A stretch of 64,000 nucleotides of DNA, from NCBI RefSeq assembly GCF_031326225.1, contig NZ_CP133720.1:2914001-2978000 (forward strand). Reading direction: 5' to 3'. Shown in pieces: positions 26,822-41,800 of this stretch. The notes beneath the pieces were generated by a model, which had not been told where the DNA came from, did no database searches, and was given only the letters and a program-made list of their open reading frames with translations. Origin of the DNA: Undibacterium cyanobacteriorum. Its GTDB lineage: Bacteria; Pseudomonadota; Gammaproteobacteria; Burkholderiales; Burkholderiaceae_D. A program made the position numbers and the translations under genes. Positions within the stretch are counted from its first letter, which is position 1. Every line of letters starts with the position of its first letter.

Positions 26822-29800
26822 TTAGTCAGTAACAAGTTTTCCTTTAGAAATCAAATCGTTAATCACTTGCAGATCGGTTGTGAAGCCAGACGTCAAATTA
26901 ACGCCAGCGAACACAATTTGTTGCACGCTATTGTTGGTCACATCGGTGAACGTTCCACCAACAGCATGTCCAGCGGTGAACGCGCCGGTCGCACTGATGA
27001 AGGCCGTGGTGTTGGTACCATTCCAGCTGAAGTGAATAAACTTATCAAGTGTTGCTGCACTTTCACCAGACAAGAGATCACGCAGATCCAGACGATCACC
27101 ACCAGATGCATATGTCCCGGTCGCAAAATCTGAGATCGTATCGATGGCTTGCGCTGCGTTAGTACCATTATCGTTCAAGGACCATTTGAACGTATCGGCA
27201 CCTGCACTGCCAGTCAAGCTATCGCTACCTTGACCACCGATCAATACATCGTTGCCGCCGTTACCAACCAAAGTATCATTACCCGCGCCACCAGACATCC
27301 AATCGTTATTAGCACCACCGTTCAAGGTGTTGGCATTATTTGGTGTAGCTACCAAACCGACGTTATTACCATAGACATAATCATATCCATCAGCCCCCAT
27401 TCCAGAGAGGATGGTGAACGTCACGTTTGCACTTGTTGAGCTAGCCGTACTTGCATTTGGCTCTGTCGCCACTGCTGTGACACCCAGAGTCAAATCACCG
27501 CTATAAGTCGATAACAGTTGCAGTTTGGCGGATGCCAACTCTGCGCCTGGTACGGTAACACTTCCGCCGACCACAGTAAATCCAGATGGATGAGCTGCCG
27601 TGATAATGTTTGCACCAGCCGGCAAGTTCGTGAATGTGTAACTCAAGACTTCAGATCCATCCGTGTCACTTAATGCACCTGATACATAGCTAGACAAGGC
27701 AATTTCTGTCCTTGTTCCGGACACTGCGTTACCTGCCAACATACCCTGCATTTCAGTCAATGTGATGTTATCGATCATTGCACCACGACCACTCGAATTG
27801 TACTGAATAGGATCAGTAACGATTCTGATCTGTTGAGATGCGCCGGTACCCACGAAACTAAAGTGCAGGTTCTCCCAATTGAGTGCATCGTTTGGACTGC
27901 TGCTTGCGTAGCTTGCCACTTTAACGCCATCAACATAGACCGTCATGCGGGTAAAGTCAGTTGAGAACCCATTACGTCCAGCATAATACAGAGACAAGTC
28001 ATAAACATGACCTGCAACTGTTGTCACATTTCGTGAAATACCTAAGGTCTGGATCAGCGCGCCTGCTGCATCTGCGTTGTTCAATTCCAACCAGTTCGTA
28101 CCGCCGCCTGGAGCGCCTGTTGCGATCGTGTAGCCAGTACCGTTTTGACCCGTGATCGTATCGCCGGCTGACCAGATTTCGAAGGAGTTCGTACCACCAG
28201 CGAAGTTATCTGGCGTATCAACACGAGTCCATCCACTCAAAGTTGTGGTTGTTGTGTATGCAGTCGAGGTTGTGTTCGGATTCAAAGTCGTTTGAGCAAT
28301 TCCGGTATCTGCAGCCTCCCAAGACGTTGTGAACAAAGTCGCTTTAGTAAAGTTGGTTGTCGAAACTGTAGGTGTGTCCGCCACAGGTTTCACGTCGACC
28401 GTCAAAGTCGCTGTAGAACTCGTGTGACCGGCAGCATCAACACCTTGATACGTAAATGTCGCGTAATCGTTCTTCAAGTTACCAACACCAGCACTAGCAA
28501 AACTGCTGTCGCCCGACTGATTTGCAGCGGGCACAAAGCGTAAGCTGTTGGAACCAATCTGCGCCTGTGTCAACGTCGTTGTGCCTGCAACGACAGCAAC
28601 CCAAGATGCGCCATTAAAGAATTGCAAGGTTCCGTTCGCTGGCAAAGACATGATCTTCACACTGAGCGTGTCACCTGCATTCGCATCAGTAATTCCGAAA
28701 TCATTCCAGCCAAACAGATACGTACCACCAATGACACTACCGGCACCAGTAATTACTGAAGCTGCATCCTCATTAATATAGACTGAGCCATTCGCAGCAA
28801 CTGGTGCAAAATCGTTGTCAGTAATCGTTGCTGTACCCAAGGCCGAAGCATTAGTCGTTGTTCCCGCGGTGCGGGTTGCTGTTAATGTGAAGGTCTCAGA
28901 CGTTTCGATCAGAGTATCCTCAACGATCGGCGTCCGTACCAAGACACTGGTCGCACCAGCAGCAATCGTCGCTGTCGTTGCGTTAGTCCAGTTCAAACCA
29001 CCGTCGGTCGATACCTGCAAGTTAGTCGCTGTGCCACTGCCGTAGTCCGTACCTGTGCCGGTCGCGGTGCCGTTGGCCAAGGCTAAGCTGACGGTCGTTG
29101 CGGTCGTCGATGCATTGTTCAAGCTGATTGTGAATTGTGCAAAGCCCGCACTTTCTGCAACCGTTGGGCTGGAAACTGACAAGGTCGGTGTGTCGTTGTC
29201 CGTACCACCTGTGCCCGTACCATCATCTCTGATCGTACCGACACCAAGGTTGTCGGCAATCGTCGCATTCGTCGGTGTCACCAAATTCACGTTGAAGGTT
29301 TCTGCGCCTTCAAAGATCGCTGGCGCATCGTTGGCGATATTGACTGTAATCGTCTGCGTCGTCACACCTGGAGCAAACGTCAAAGTGCCTGTCGTGCTAG
29401 TGTAATCACTACCCGCTGTCGCCGTACCATTGCTGGTGTTGTAACCCACTGTGACTGTCTGACCAGAGGCCGCCGACAAGGTCACCGTGAAGGTCGCTGT
29501 ACCTGCTGCTTCATTGACAGTGATGTCATTGATGCTCAGGCTTGGTGTTGCGTCATTGTCCGTGATCGTCGCAGTTCCTACCGCCGATGCATTGGTCGTC
29601 GTGCCTGCCGTGCGCGTTGCCGTCAAGGTGAAGGTTTCGTCGATCTCATCCAAGGTATCTTCTGTGATCGGCGTCCGTACCAAGACACTGGTCGCACCAG
29701 CAGCAATCGTCGCTGTCGTTGCGTTAGTCCAGTTCAAACCACCGTCGGTCGATACCTGCAAGTTAGTCGCTGTGCCACTGCCGTAGTCCGTACCTGTGCC

Positions 29801-32800
29801 GGTCGCGGTGCCGTTGGCCAAGGCTAAGCTGACGGTCGTTGCGGTCGTCGATGCATTGTTCAAGCTGATTGTGAATTGTGCAAAGCCCGCACTTTCTGCA
29901 ACCGTTGGGCTGGAAACTGACAAGGTCGGTGTGTCGTTGTCCGTACCACCTGTGCCCGTACCATCATCTCTGATCGTACCGACACCAAGGTTGTCGGCAA
30001 TCGTCGCATTCGTCGGTGTCACCAAATTCACGTTGAAGGTTTCTGCGCCTTCAAAGATCGCTGGCGCATCGTTCGCGATATTCACCGTAATTGTCTGCGT
30101 GGTCACCCCTGGAGCAAACGTCAAAGTGCCTGTCGTGCTAGTGTAATCACTACCCGCCGTCGCCGTACCGTTGCTGGTGTTGTAACCCACTGTGACTGTC
30201 TGACCAGAGGCCGCCGACAAGGTCACCGTGAAGGTCGCTGTACCTGCTGCTTCATTGACAGTGATGTCATTGATGCTCAGGCTTGGTGTTGCGTCATTGT
30301 CCGTGATCGTCGCAGTTCCTACCGCCGATGCATTGGTCGTCGTGCCTGCCGTGCGCGTTGCCGTCAAGGTGAAGGTTTCGTCGATCTCATCCAAGGTATC
30401 TTCTGTGATCGGCGTCCGTACCAAGACACTGGTCGCACCAGCAGCAATCGTCGCTGTCGTTGCGTTAGTCCAGTTCAAACCACCGTCGGTCGATACCTGC
30501 AAGTTAGTCGCTGTGCCACTGCCGTAGTCCGTACCTGTGCCGGTCGCGGTGCCGTTGGCCAAGGCTAAGCTGACGGTCGTTGCGGTCGTCGATGCATTGT
30601 TCAAGCTGATTGTGAATTGTGCAAAGCCCGCACTTTCTGCAACCGTTGGGCTGGAAACTGACAAGGTCGGTGTGTCGTTGTCCGTACCACCTGTGCCCGT
30701 ACCATCATCTCTGATCGTACCGACACCAAGGTTGTCGGCAATCGTCGCATTCGTCGGTGTCACCAAATTCACGTTGAAGGTTTCTGCGCCTTCAAAGATC
30801 GCTGGCGCATCGTTCGCGATATTCACCGTAATTGTCTGCGTGGTCACCCCTGGAGCAAACGTCAAAGTGCCTGTCGTGCTAGTGTAATCACTACCCGCCG
30901 TCGCCGTACCGTTGCTGGTGTTGTAACCCACTGTGACTGTCTGACCAGAGGCCGCCGACAAGGTCACCGTGAAGGTCGCTGTACCTGCTGCTTCATTGAC
31001 AGTGATGTCATTGATGCTCAGGCTTGGTGTTGCGTCATTGTCCGTGATCGTCGCAGTTCCTACCGCCGATGCATTGGTCGTCGTGCCTGCCGTGCGCGTT
31101 GCCGTCAAGGTGAAGGTTTCGTCGATCTCATCCAAGGTATCTTCTGTGATCGGCGTCCGTACCAAGACACTGGTCGCACCAGCAGCAATCGTCGCTGTCG
31201 TTGCGTTAGTCCAGTTCAAACCACCGTCGGTCGATACCTGCAAGTTAGTCGCTGTGCCACTGCCGTAGTCCGTACCTGTGCCGGTCGCGGTGCCGTTGGC
31301 CAAGGCTAAGCTGACGGTCGTTGCGGTCGTCGATGCATTGTTCAAGCTGATTGTGAATTGTGCAAAGCCCGCACTTTCTGCAACCGTTGGGCTGGAAACT
31401 GACAAGGTCGGTGTGTCGTTGTCCGTACCACCTGTGCCCGTACCATCATCTCTGATCGTACCGACACCAAGGTTGTCGGCAATCGTCGCATTCGTCGGTG
31501 TCACCAAATTCACGTTGAAGGTTTCTGCGCCTTCAAAGATCGCTGGCGCATCGTTCGCGATATTCACCGTAATTGTCTGCGTGGTCACCCCTGGAGCAAA
31601 CGTCAAAGTGCCTGTCGTGCTAGTGTAATCACTACCCGCCGTCGCCGTACCGTTGCTGGTGTTGTAACCCACTGTGACTGTCTGACCAGAGGCCGCCGAC
31701 AAGGTCACCGTGAAGGTCGCTGTACCTGCTGCTTCATTGACAGTGATGTCATTGATGCTCAGGCTTGGTGTTGCGTCATTGTCCGTGATCGTCGCAGTTC
31801 CTACCGCCGATGCATTGGTCGTCGTGCCTGCCGTGCGCGTTGCCGTCAAGGTGAAGGTTTCGTCGATCTCATCCAAGGTATCTTCTGTGATCGGCGTCCG
31901 TACCAAGACACTGGTCGCACCAGCAGCAATCGTCGCTGTCGTTGCGTTAGTCCAGTTCAAACCACCGTCGGTCGATACCTGCAAGTTAGTCGCTGTGCCA
32001 CTGCCGTAGTCCGTACCTGTGCCGGTCGCGGTGCCGTTGGCCAAGGCTAAGCTGACGGTCGTTGCGGTCGTCGATGCATTGTTCAAGCTGATTGTGAATT
32101 GTGCAAAGCCCGCACTTTCTGCAACCGTTGGGCTGGAAACTGACAAGGTCGGTGTGTCGTTGTCCGTACCACCTGTGCCCGTACCATCATCTCTGATCGT
32201 ACCGACACCAAGGTTGTCGGCAATCGTCGCATTCGTCGGTGTCACCAAATTCACGTTGAAGGTTTCTGCGCCTTCAAAGATCGCTGGCGCATCGTTCGCG
32301 ATATTCACCGTAATTGTCTGCGTGGTCACCCCTGGAGCAAACGTCAAAGTGCCTGTCGTGCTAGTGTAATCACTACCCGCCGTCGCCGTACCGTTGCTGG
32401 TGTTGTAACCCACTGTGACTGTCTGACCAGAGGCCGCCGACAAGGTCACCGTGAAGGTCGCTGTACCTGCTGCTTCATTGACAGTGATGTCATTGATGCT
32501 CAGGCTTGGTGTTGCGTCATTGTCCGTGATCGTCGCAGTTCCTACCGCCGATGCATTGGTCGTCGTGCCTGCCGTGCGCGTTGCCGTCAAGGTGAAGGTT
32601 TCGTCGATCTCATCCAAGGTATCTTCTGTGATCGGCGTCCGTACCAAGACACTGGTCGCACCAGCAGCAATCGTCGCTGTCGTTGCGTTAGTCCAGTTCA
32701 AACCACCGTCGGTCGATACCTGCAAGTTAGTCGCTGTGCCACTGCCGTAGTCCGTACCTGTGCCGGTCGCGGTGCCGTTGGCCAAGGCTAAGCTGACGGT

Positions 32801-35800
32801 CGTTGCGGTCGTCGATGCATTGTTCAAGCTGATTGTGAATTGTGCAAAGCCCGCACTTTCTGCAACCGTTGGGCTGGAAACTGACAAGGTCGGTGTGTCG
32901 TTGTCCGTACCACCTGTGCCCGTACCATCATCTCTGATCGTACCGACACCAAGGTTGTCGGCAATCGTCGCATTCGTCGGTGTCACCAAATTCACGTTGA
33001 AGGTTTCTGCGCCTTCAAAGATCGCTGGCGCATCGTTCGCGATATTCACCGTAATTGTCTGCGTGGTCACCCCTGGAGCAAACGTCAAAGTGCCTGTCGT
33101 GCTAGTGTAATCACTACCCGCCGTCGCCGTACCGTTGCTGGTGTTGTAACCCACTGTGACTGTCTGACCAGAGGCCGCCGACAAGGTCACCGTGAAGGTC
33201 GCTGTACCTGCTGCTTCATTGACAGTGATGTCATTGATGCTCAGGCTTGGTGTTGCGTCATTGTCCGTGATCGTCGCAGTTCCTACCGCCGATGCATTGG
33301 TCGTCGTGCCTGCCGTGCGCGTTGCCGTCAAGGTGAAGGTTTCGTCGATCTCATCCAAGGTATCTTCTGTGATCGGCGTCCGTACCAAGACACTGGTCGC
33401 ACCAGCAGCAATCGTCGCTGTCGTTGCGTTAGTCCAGTTCAAACCACCGTCGGTCGATACCTGCAAGTTAGTCGCTGTGCCACTGCCGTAGTCCGTACCT
33501 GTGCCGGTCGCGGTGCCGTTGGCCAAGGCTAAGCTGACGGTCGTTGCGGTCGTCGATGCATTGTTCAAGCTGATTGTGAATTGTGCAAAGCCCGCACTTT
33601 CTGCAACCGTTGGGCTGGAAACTGACAAGGTCGGTGTGTCGTTGTCCGTACCACCTGTGCCCGTACCATCATCTCTGATCGTACCGACACCAAGGTTGTC
33701 GGCAATCGTCGCATTCGTCGGTGTCACCAAATTCACGTTGAAGGTTTCTGCGCCTTCAAAGATCGCTGGCGCATCGTTGGCGATATTGACTGTAATCGTC
33801 TGCGTCGTCACACCTGGAGCAAACGTCAAAGTGCCTGTCGTGCTAGTGTAATCACTACCCGCTGTCGCCGTACCATTGCTGGTGTTATAACCGACCGATA
33901 CCGTCTGACCTGAGGCTGCCGACAGCGTCACCGTGAAGGTCGCTGTACCTGCTGCTTCGTTGACGGTGATGTCGTTGATACTCAAGCTTGGTGCACCATC
34001 ATTATCAGTGATCGTGCCTGTTGCACTGACGCCACCAACGCTCACATTGTAATTTTCTGATGATTCACTGACTACATCATCTGTTGTCGGAACTGTGATC
34101 GTGAAGCTCGTCACACCGGCTGGAACGATCAAGTTACCACCGACCAAAGTCACACCATTCGAGAACGTTGGTGTGCCGTAGTCCGTACCACTCGTGGCTG
34201 TGCCACCGCCAATGGTGTAGGCGAAGCTGGTGCTGCTGGAAGACGTGTTCGTCAAGGTCACTGTGTGGACCAGTGCTGTGCCTTCTGTCTGTGTATCGCT
34301 GGTCACAGAACTGATCGTTGGTGCTGCGTCGTCATCGGTAATCGTACCGACTGCGCTCACACCACCGACACTGACGTTATACGTTTCATTCGCTTCGTCG
34401 ATCGTGTCTTGTGTACTTGGTACCGTGATCGTGAAGCTCGTCACACCGGCTGGAACGATCAAGTTACCACCCACCAAAGTCACACCATTCGAGAACGTTG
34501 GTGTGCCGTAGTCTGTGCCACTCGTGGCTGTACCACCACCGATTGTGTACGCGAAGCTGGTGCTGCTGGAAGACGCGTTCGTTAAGGTCACTGTATGGAC
34601 CAGTGCTGTGCCTTCTGTCTGTGTATCGCTTGTCACAGAACTGATCGTTGGTGCGGCATCGTCATCCGTAATCGTACCGACTGCGCTCACACCACCGACA
34701 CTGACGTTGTAAGTTTCATTCGGTTCGTCGATCGTATCTTGTGTACTTGGTACCGTGATTGTGAAGCTGGTTACACCGGCTGGAACGATCAAGTTACCAC
34801 CGACCAAAGTCACACCATTCGAGAACGTTGGTGTACCGTAGTCCGTGCCGCTTGTGGCTGTACCACCGCCAATGGTGTACGCGAAGCTGGTGCTGCTGGA
34901 AGAAGCGTTCGTCAAGGTCACTGTGTGGACCAAAGACGTACCTTCAGTTTGCGTATCACTCGTCACAGAACTGATCGTTGGTGCGGCATCGTCATCAGTG
35001 ATCGCACCTGTAGCACTCACACCACCAACACTAACGTTGTAGGTTTCATTCGCTTCGTCGATCGTATCTTGCGTACTTGGTACGGTGATCGTGAAGCTCG
35101 TCACACCGGCTGGAACGATCAAGTTACCCCCCACCAAAGTCACACCGTTCGAGAACGTTGGTGTACCGTAGTCGGTACCACTTGTGGCTGTACCACCGCC
35201 AATGGTGTACGCGAAGCTGGTGCTGCTGGAAGAAGCGTTCGTCAAGGTCACTGTGTGGACCAGTGCTGTGCCTTCTGTCTGTGTATCGCTTGTCACAGAA
35301 CTGATCGTTGGTGCTGCGTCGTCATCGGTAATCGTACCGACTGCGCTCACACCACCGACACTGACGTTATACGTTTCATTCGCTTCGTCGATCGTATCTT
35401 GTGTACTTGGTACCGTGATCGTGAAGCTCGTCACGCCCGCTGGAACGATCAAGTTACCACCGACCAAAGTCACACCATTCGAGAACGTTGGTGTGCCGTA
35501 GTCTGTGCCACTTGTGGCTGTGCCACCGCCAATGGTGTACGCGAAGCTGGTGCTGCTGGAAGACGCGTTCGTTAAGGTCACTGTATGGACCAGTGCTGTG
35601 CCTTCTGTCTGTGTATCGCTTGTCACAGAACTGATCGTTGGTGCGGCATCGTCATCCGTAATCGTACCGACTGCGCTCACACCACCGACACTGACGTTGT
35701 AAGTTTCATTCGGTTCGTCGATCGTATCTTGTGTACTTGGTACCGTGATTGTGAAGCTGGTTACACCGGCTGGAACGATCAAGTTACCACCGACCAAAGT

Positions 35801-38800
35801 CACACCATTCGAGAACGTTGGTGTACCGTAGTCCGTGCCGCTTGTGGCTGTACCACCGCCAATGGTGTACGCGAAGCTGGTGCTGCTGGAAGAAGCGTTC
35901 GTCAAGGTCACTGTGTGGACCAAAGACGTACCTTCAGTTTGCGTATCACTCGTCACAGAACTGATCGTTGGTGCGGCATCGTCATCAGTGATCGTACCTG
36001 TAGCACTCACACCACCAACACTAACGTTGTAGGTTTCATTCGCTTCGTCGATCGTGTCTTGTGTACTTGGAACTGTGATCGTGAAGCTGGTCACACCGGC
36101 CGGAACGATCAAGTTACCACCGACCAACGTCACACCATTCGAGAACGTTGGGGTGCCGTAGTCTGTGCCACTTGTGGCTGTGCCACCGCCAATGGTGTAG
36201 GCGAAGCTGGTGCTGCTGGAAGACGCGTTCGTTAAGGTCACTGTATGGACCAGTGCTGTTCCTTCTGTCTGTGTATCGCTTGTGACAGAACTGATCGTTG
36301 GTGCGGCATCGTCATCCGTAATCGTACCGACTGCGCTCACACCACCGACACTGACGTTATACGTTTCATTCGCTTCGTCGATCGTGTCTTGTGTACTTGG
36401 CACCGTGATCGTGAAGCTCGTCACACCGGCCGGAACGATCAAGTTACCACCGACCAAAGTCACACCATTCGAGAACGTTGGTGTGCCGTAGTCTGTGCCA
36501 CTCGTGGCTGTGCCACCGCCAATGGTGTAGGCGAAGCTGGTGCTGCTGGAAGACGCGTTCGTCAAGGTCACTGTGTGGACCAGTGCTGTTCCTTCTGTCT
36601 GTGTATCGCTTGTGACAGAACTGATCGTTGGTGCGGCATCGTCATCGGTAATCGTACCGACTGCGCTCACACCACCGACACTGACGTTGTACGTTTCATT
36701 CGCTTCGTCGATCGTATCTTGTGTACTTGGTACCGTGATCGTGAAGCTGGTTACACCGGCTGGAACGATCAAGTTACCACCGACCAACGTCACACCGTTC
36801 GAGAACGTTGGTGTGCCGTAGTCCGTACCACTCGTGGCTGTGCCACCGCCAATGGTGTAGGCGAAGCTGGTACTGCTCGAAGACGCGTTCGTCAAGGTCA
36901 CTGTATGGACCAGTGCTGTGCCTTCTGTCTGTGTATCGCTTGTCACAGAACTGATCGTTGGTGCTGCATCATCATCCGTAATCGTACCGACTGCGCTCAC
37001 ACCACCGACACTGACGTTGTAGGTTTCATTCGGTTCGTCGATCGTGTCTTGTGTACTTGGCACCGTGATCGTGAAGCTGGTTACACCGGCTGGAACGATC
37101 AAGTTACCACCGACCAAAGTCACACCATTCGAGAACGTTGGGGTACCGTAGTCCGTGCCACTTGTGGCTGTGCCACCGCCGATTGTGTAGGCGAAGCTGG
37201 TGCTGCTCGAAGACGCGTTCGTCAAGGTCACTGTGTGGACCAGTGCTGTGCCTTCTGTCTGCGTATCGCTTGTCACAGAACTGATGGTTGGTGCGGCATC
37301 GTCATCAGTGATCGTACCTGTAGCACTCACACCACCAACACTAACGTTGTAGGTTTCATTCGCTTCGTCGATCGTATCTTGCGTACTCGGTACGGTGATC
37401 GTGAAGCTCGTCACACCGGCTGGAACGATCAAGTTACCACCGACCAAAGTCACACCGTTCGAGAACGTTGGTGTACCGTAGTCGGTACCACTTGTGGCTG
37501 TGCCACCGCCAATGGTGTAGGCGAAGCTGGTGCTGCTGGAAGACGCATTCGTCAAGGTCACTGTATGGACCAGTGCTGTGCCTTCTGTCTGTGTATCGCT
37601 TGTCACAGAACTGATCGTTGGTGCACCATCATTATCAGTGATCGTGCCTGTTGCACTGACACCACCAACGCTCACATTGTAATTTTCTGATGATTCACTG
37701 ACTACATCATCTGTTGTCGGAACTGTAATCGTGAAACTCGTCACGCCTGCTGGAACGATCAAGTTACCACCGACCAACGTCACACCATTCGAGAACGTTG
37801 GTGTGCCGTAGTCTGTGCCACTCGTGGCTGTACCACCACCGATTGTGTAGGCGAAGCTGGTGCTGCTGGAAGACGCGTTCGTCAAGGTCACTGTGTGGAC
37901 CAGTGCTGTGCCTTCTGTCTGTGTATCGCTGGTCACAGAACTGATCGTTGGTGCTGCATCATCATCCGTAATCGTACCGACTGCGCTCACACCACCGACA
38001 CTGACGTTATACGTTTCATTCGCTTCGTCGATCGTGTCTTGTGTACTTGGAACTGTGATCGTGAAGCTCGTCACACCGGCCGGAACGATCAAGTTACCAC
38101 CGACCAAAGTCACACCATTCGAGAACGTTGGTGTGCCGTAGTCTGTGCCACTTGTGGCTGTACCACCGCCAATGGTGTAGGCGAAGCTGGTGCTGCTGGA
38201 AGACGCGTTCGTTAAGGTCACTGTATGGACCAGTGCTGTGCCTTCTGTCTGTGTATCGCTTGTCACAGAACTGATCGTTGGTGCACCATCATTATCAGTG
38301 ATCGTGCCTGTTGCACTGACACCACCAACGCTCACATTGTAATTTTCTGATGATTCACTGACTACATCATCTGCTGTCGGAACTGTGATCGTGAAACTCG
38401 TCACGCCTGCTGGAACGATCAAGTTACCACCGACCAACGTCACACCATTCGAGAACGTTGGTGTGCCGTAGTCTGTGCCACTCGTGGCTGTACCACCACC
38501 GATTGTGTAGGCGAAGCTGGTGCTGCTGGAAGACGCGTTCGTCAAGGTCACTGTGTGGACCAGTGCTGTGCCTTCTGTCTGCGTATCGCTGGTCACAGAA
38601 CTGATCGTTGGTGCGGCATCGTCATCGGTAATCGTACCGACTGCGCTCACACCACCGACACTGACGTTATACGTTTCATTCGCTTCGTCGATCGTGTCTT
38701 GTGTACTTGGAACTGTGATCGTGAAGCTGGTCACACCGGCCGGAACGATCAAGTTACCACCGACCAACGTCACACCATTCGAGAACGTTGGGGTGCCGTA

Positions 38801-41800
38801 GTCTGTGCCACTTGTGGCTGTGCCACCGCCAATGGTGTAGGCGAAGCTGGTGCTGCTGGAAGACGCGTTCGTTAAGGTCACTGTATGGACCAGTGCTGTT
38901 CCTTCTGTCTGTGTATCGCTTGTGACAGAACTGATCGTTGGTGCGGCATCGTCATCCGTAATCGTACCGACTGCGCTCACACCACCGACACTGACGTTAT
39001 ACGTTTCATTCGCTTCGTCGATCGTGTCTTGTGTACTTGGCACCGTGATCGTGAAGCTCGTCACACCGGCCGGAACGATCAAGTTACCACCGACCAAAGT
39101 CACACCATTCGAGAACGTTGGTGTGCCGTAGTCTGTGCCACTCGTGGCTGTGCCACCGCCAATGGTGTAGGCGAAGCTGGTGCTGCTGGAAGACGCGTTC
39201 GTCAAGGTCACTGTGTGGACCAGTGCTGTTCCTTCTGTCTGTGTATCGCTTGTGACAGAACTGATCGTTGGTGCGGCATCGTCATCGGTAATCGTACCGA
39301 CTGCGCTCACACCACCGACACTGACGTTGTACGTTTCATTCGCTTCGTCGATCGTATCTTGTGTACTTGGTACCGTGATCGTGAAGCTGGTTACACCGGC
39401 TGGAACGATCAAGTTACCACCGACCAACGTCACACCGTTCGAGAACGTTGGTGTGCCGTAGTCCGTACCACTCGTGGCTGTGCCACCGCCAATGGTGTAG
39501 GCGAAGCTGGTACTGCTCGAAGACGCGTTCGTCAAGGTCACTGTATGGACCAGTGCTGTGCCTTCTGTCTGTGTATCGCTTGTCACAGAACTGATCGTTG
39601 GTGCTGCATCATCATCCGTAATCGTACCGACTGCGCTCACACCACCGACACTGACGTTGTAGGTTTCATTCGGTTCGTCGATCGTGTCTTGTGTACTTGG
39701 CACCGTGATCGTGAAGCTGGTTACACCGGCTGGAACGATCAAGTTACCACCGACCAAAGTCACACCATTCGAGAACGTTGGGGTACCGTAGTCCGTGCCA
39801 CTTGTGGCTGTGCCACCGCCGATTGTGTAGGCGAAGCTGGTGCTGCTCGAAGACGCGTTCGTCAAGGTCACTGTGTGGACCAGTGCTGTGCCTTCTGTCT
39901 GCGTATCGCTTGTCACAGAACTGATGGTTGGTGCGGCATCGTCATCAGTGATCGTACCTGTAGCACTCACACCACCAACACTAACGTTGTAGGTTTCATT
40001 CGCTTCGTCGATCGTATCTTGCGTACTCGGTACGGTGATCGTGAAGCTCGTCACACCGGCTGGAACGATCAAGTTACCACCGACCAAAGTCACACCGTTC
40101 GAGAACGTTGGTGTACCGTAGTCGGTACCACTTGTGGCTGTGCCACCGCCAATGGTGTAGGCGAAGCTGGTGCTGCTGGAAGACGCATTCGTCAAGGTCA
40201 CTGTATGGACCAGTGCTGTGCCTTCTGTCTGTGTATCGCTTGTCACAGAACTGATCGTTGGTGCACCATCATTATCAGTGATCGTGCCTGTTGCACTGAC
40301 ACCACCAACGCTCACATTGTAATTTTCTGATGATTCACTGACTACATCATCTGTTGTCGGAACTGTAATCGTGAAACTCGTCACGCCTGCTGGAACGATC
40401 AAGTTACCACCGACCAACGTCACACCATTCGAGAACGTTGGTGTGCCGTAGTCTGTGCCACTCGTGGCTGTACCACCACCGATTGTGTAGGCGAAGCTGG
40501 TGCTGCTGGAAGACGCGTTCGTCAAGGTCACTGTGTGGACCAGTGCTGTGCCTTCTGTCTGTGTATCGCTGGTCACAGAACTGATCGTTGGTGCTGCATC
40601 ATCATCCGTAATCGTACCGACTGCGCTCACACCACCGACACTGACGTTATACGTTTCATTCGCTTCGTCGATCGTGTCTTGTGTACTTGGAACTGTGATC
40701 GTGAAGCTCGTCACACCGGCCGGAACGATCAAGTTACCACCGACCAAAGTCACACCATTCGAGAACGTTGGTGTGCCGTAGTCTGTGCCACTTGTGGCTG
40801 TACCACCGCCAATGGTGTAGGCGAAGCTGGTGCTGCTGGAAGACGCGTTCGTCAAGGTCACGGTGTGGACCAAAGACGTACCTTCAGTTTGCGTATCGCT
40901 TGTGACAGAACTGATCGTTGGTGCTGCGTCGTCATCGGTAATCGTACCGACTGCGCTCACACCACCGACACTGACGTTGTAGGTTTCATTCGGTTCGTCG
41001 ATCGTATCTTGCGTACTTGGTACCGTGATCGTGAAGCTCGTCACACCGGCTGGAACGATCAAGTTACCACCGACCAAAGTCACACCGTTCGAGAACGTTG
41101 GTGTGCCGTAGTCGGTACCACTTGTGGCTGTGCCACCGCCAATGGTGTAGGCGAAGCTGGTGCTGCTGGAAGACGCATTCGTCAAGGTCACTGTGTGGAC
41201 CAGTGCTGTGCCTTCTGTCTGCGTATCGCTTGTCACAGAACTGATCGTTGGTGATGCGTCGTCATCGGTAACCGTACCGACTGCGCTCACACCACCGACA
41301 CTGACGTTGTAGGTTTCATTCGGCTCGTCGATCGTATCTTGCGTACTTGGTACCGTGATCGTGAAGCTGGTTACACCGGCTGGAACGATCAAGTTACCAC
41401 CGACCAAAGTCACACCGTTCGAGAACGTTGGTGTACCGTAGTCGGTACCACTTGTGGCTGTGCCACCGCCAATGGTGTAGGCGAAGCTGGTGCTGCTGGA
41501 AGACGCATTCGTCAAGGTCACTGTATGGACCAGTGCTGTGCCTTCTGTCTGTGTATCGCTTGTCACAGAACTGATCGTTGGTGCACCATCATTATCAGTG
41601 ATCGTGCCTGTTGCACTGACGCCACCAACGCTCACATTGTAATTTTCTGATGATTCACTGACTACATCATCTGTTGTCGGAACTGTGATCGTGAAGCTCG
41701 TCACACCGGCTGGAACGATCAAGTTACCACCGACCAAAGTCACACCGTTCGAGAACGTTGGTGTACCGTAGTCGGTACCACTTGTGGCTGTGCCACCGCC

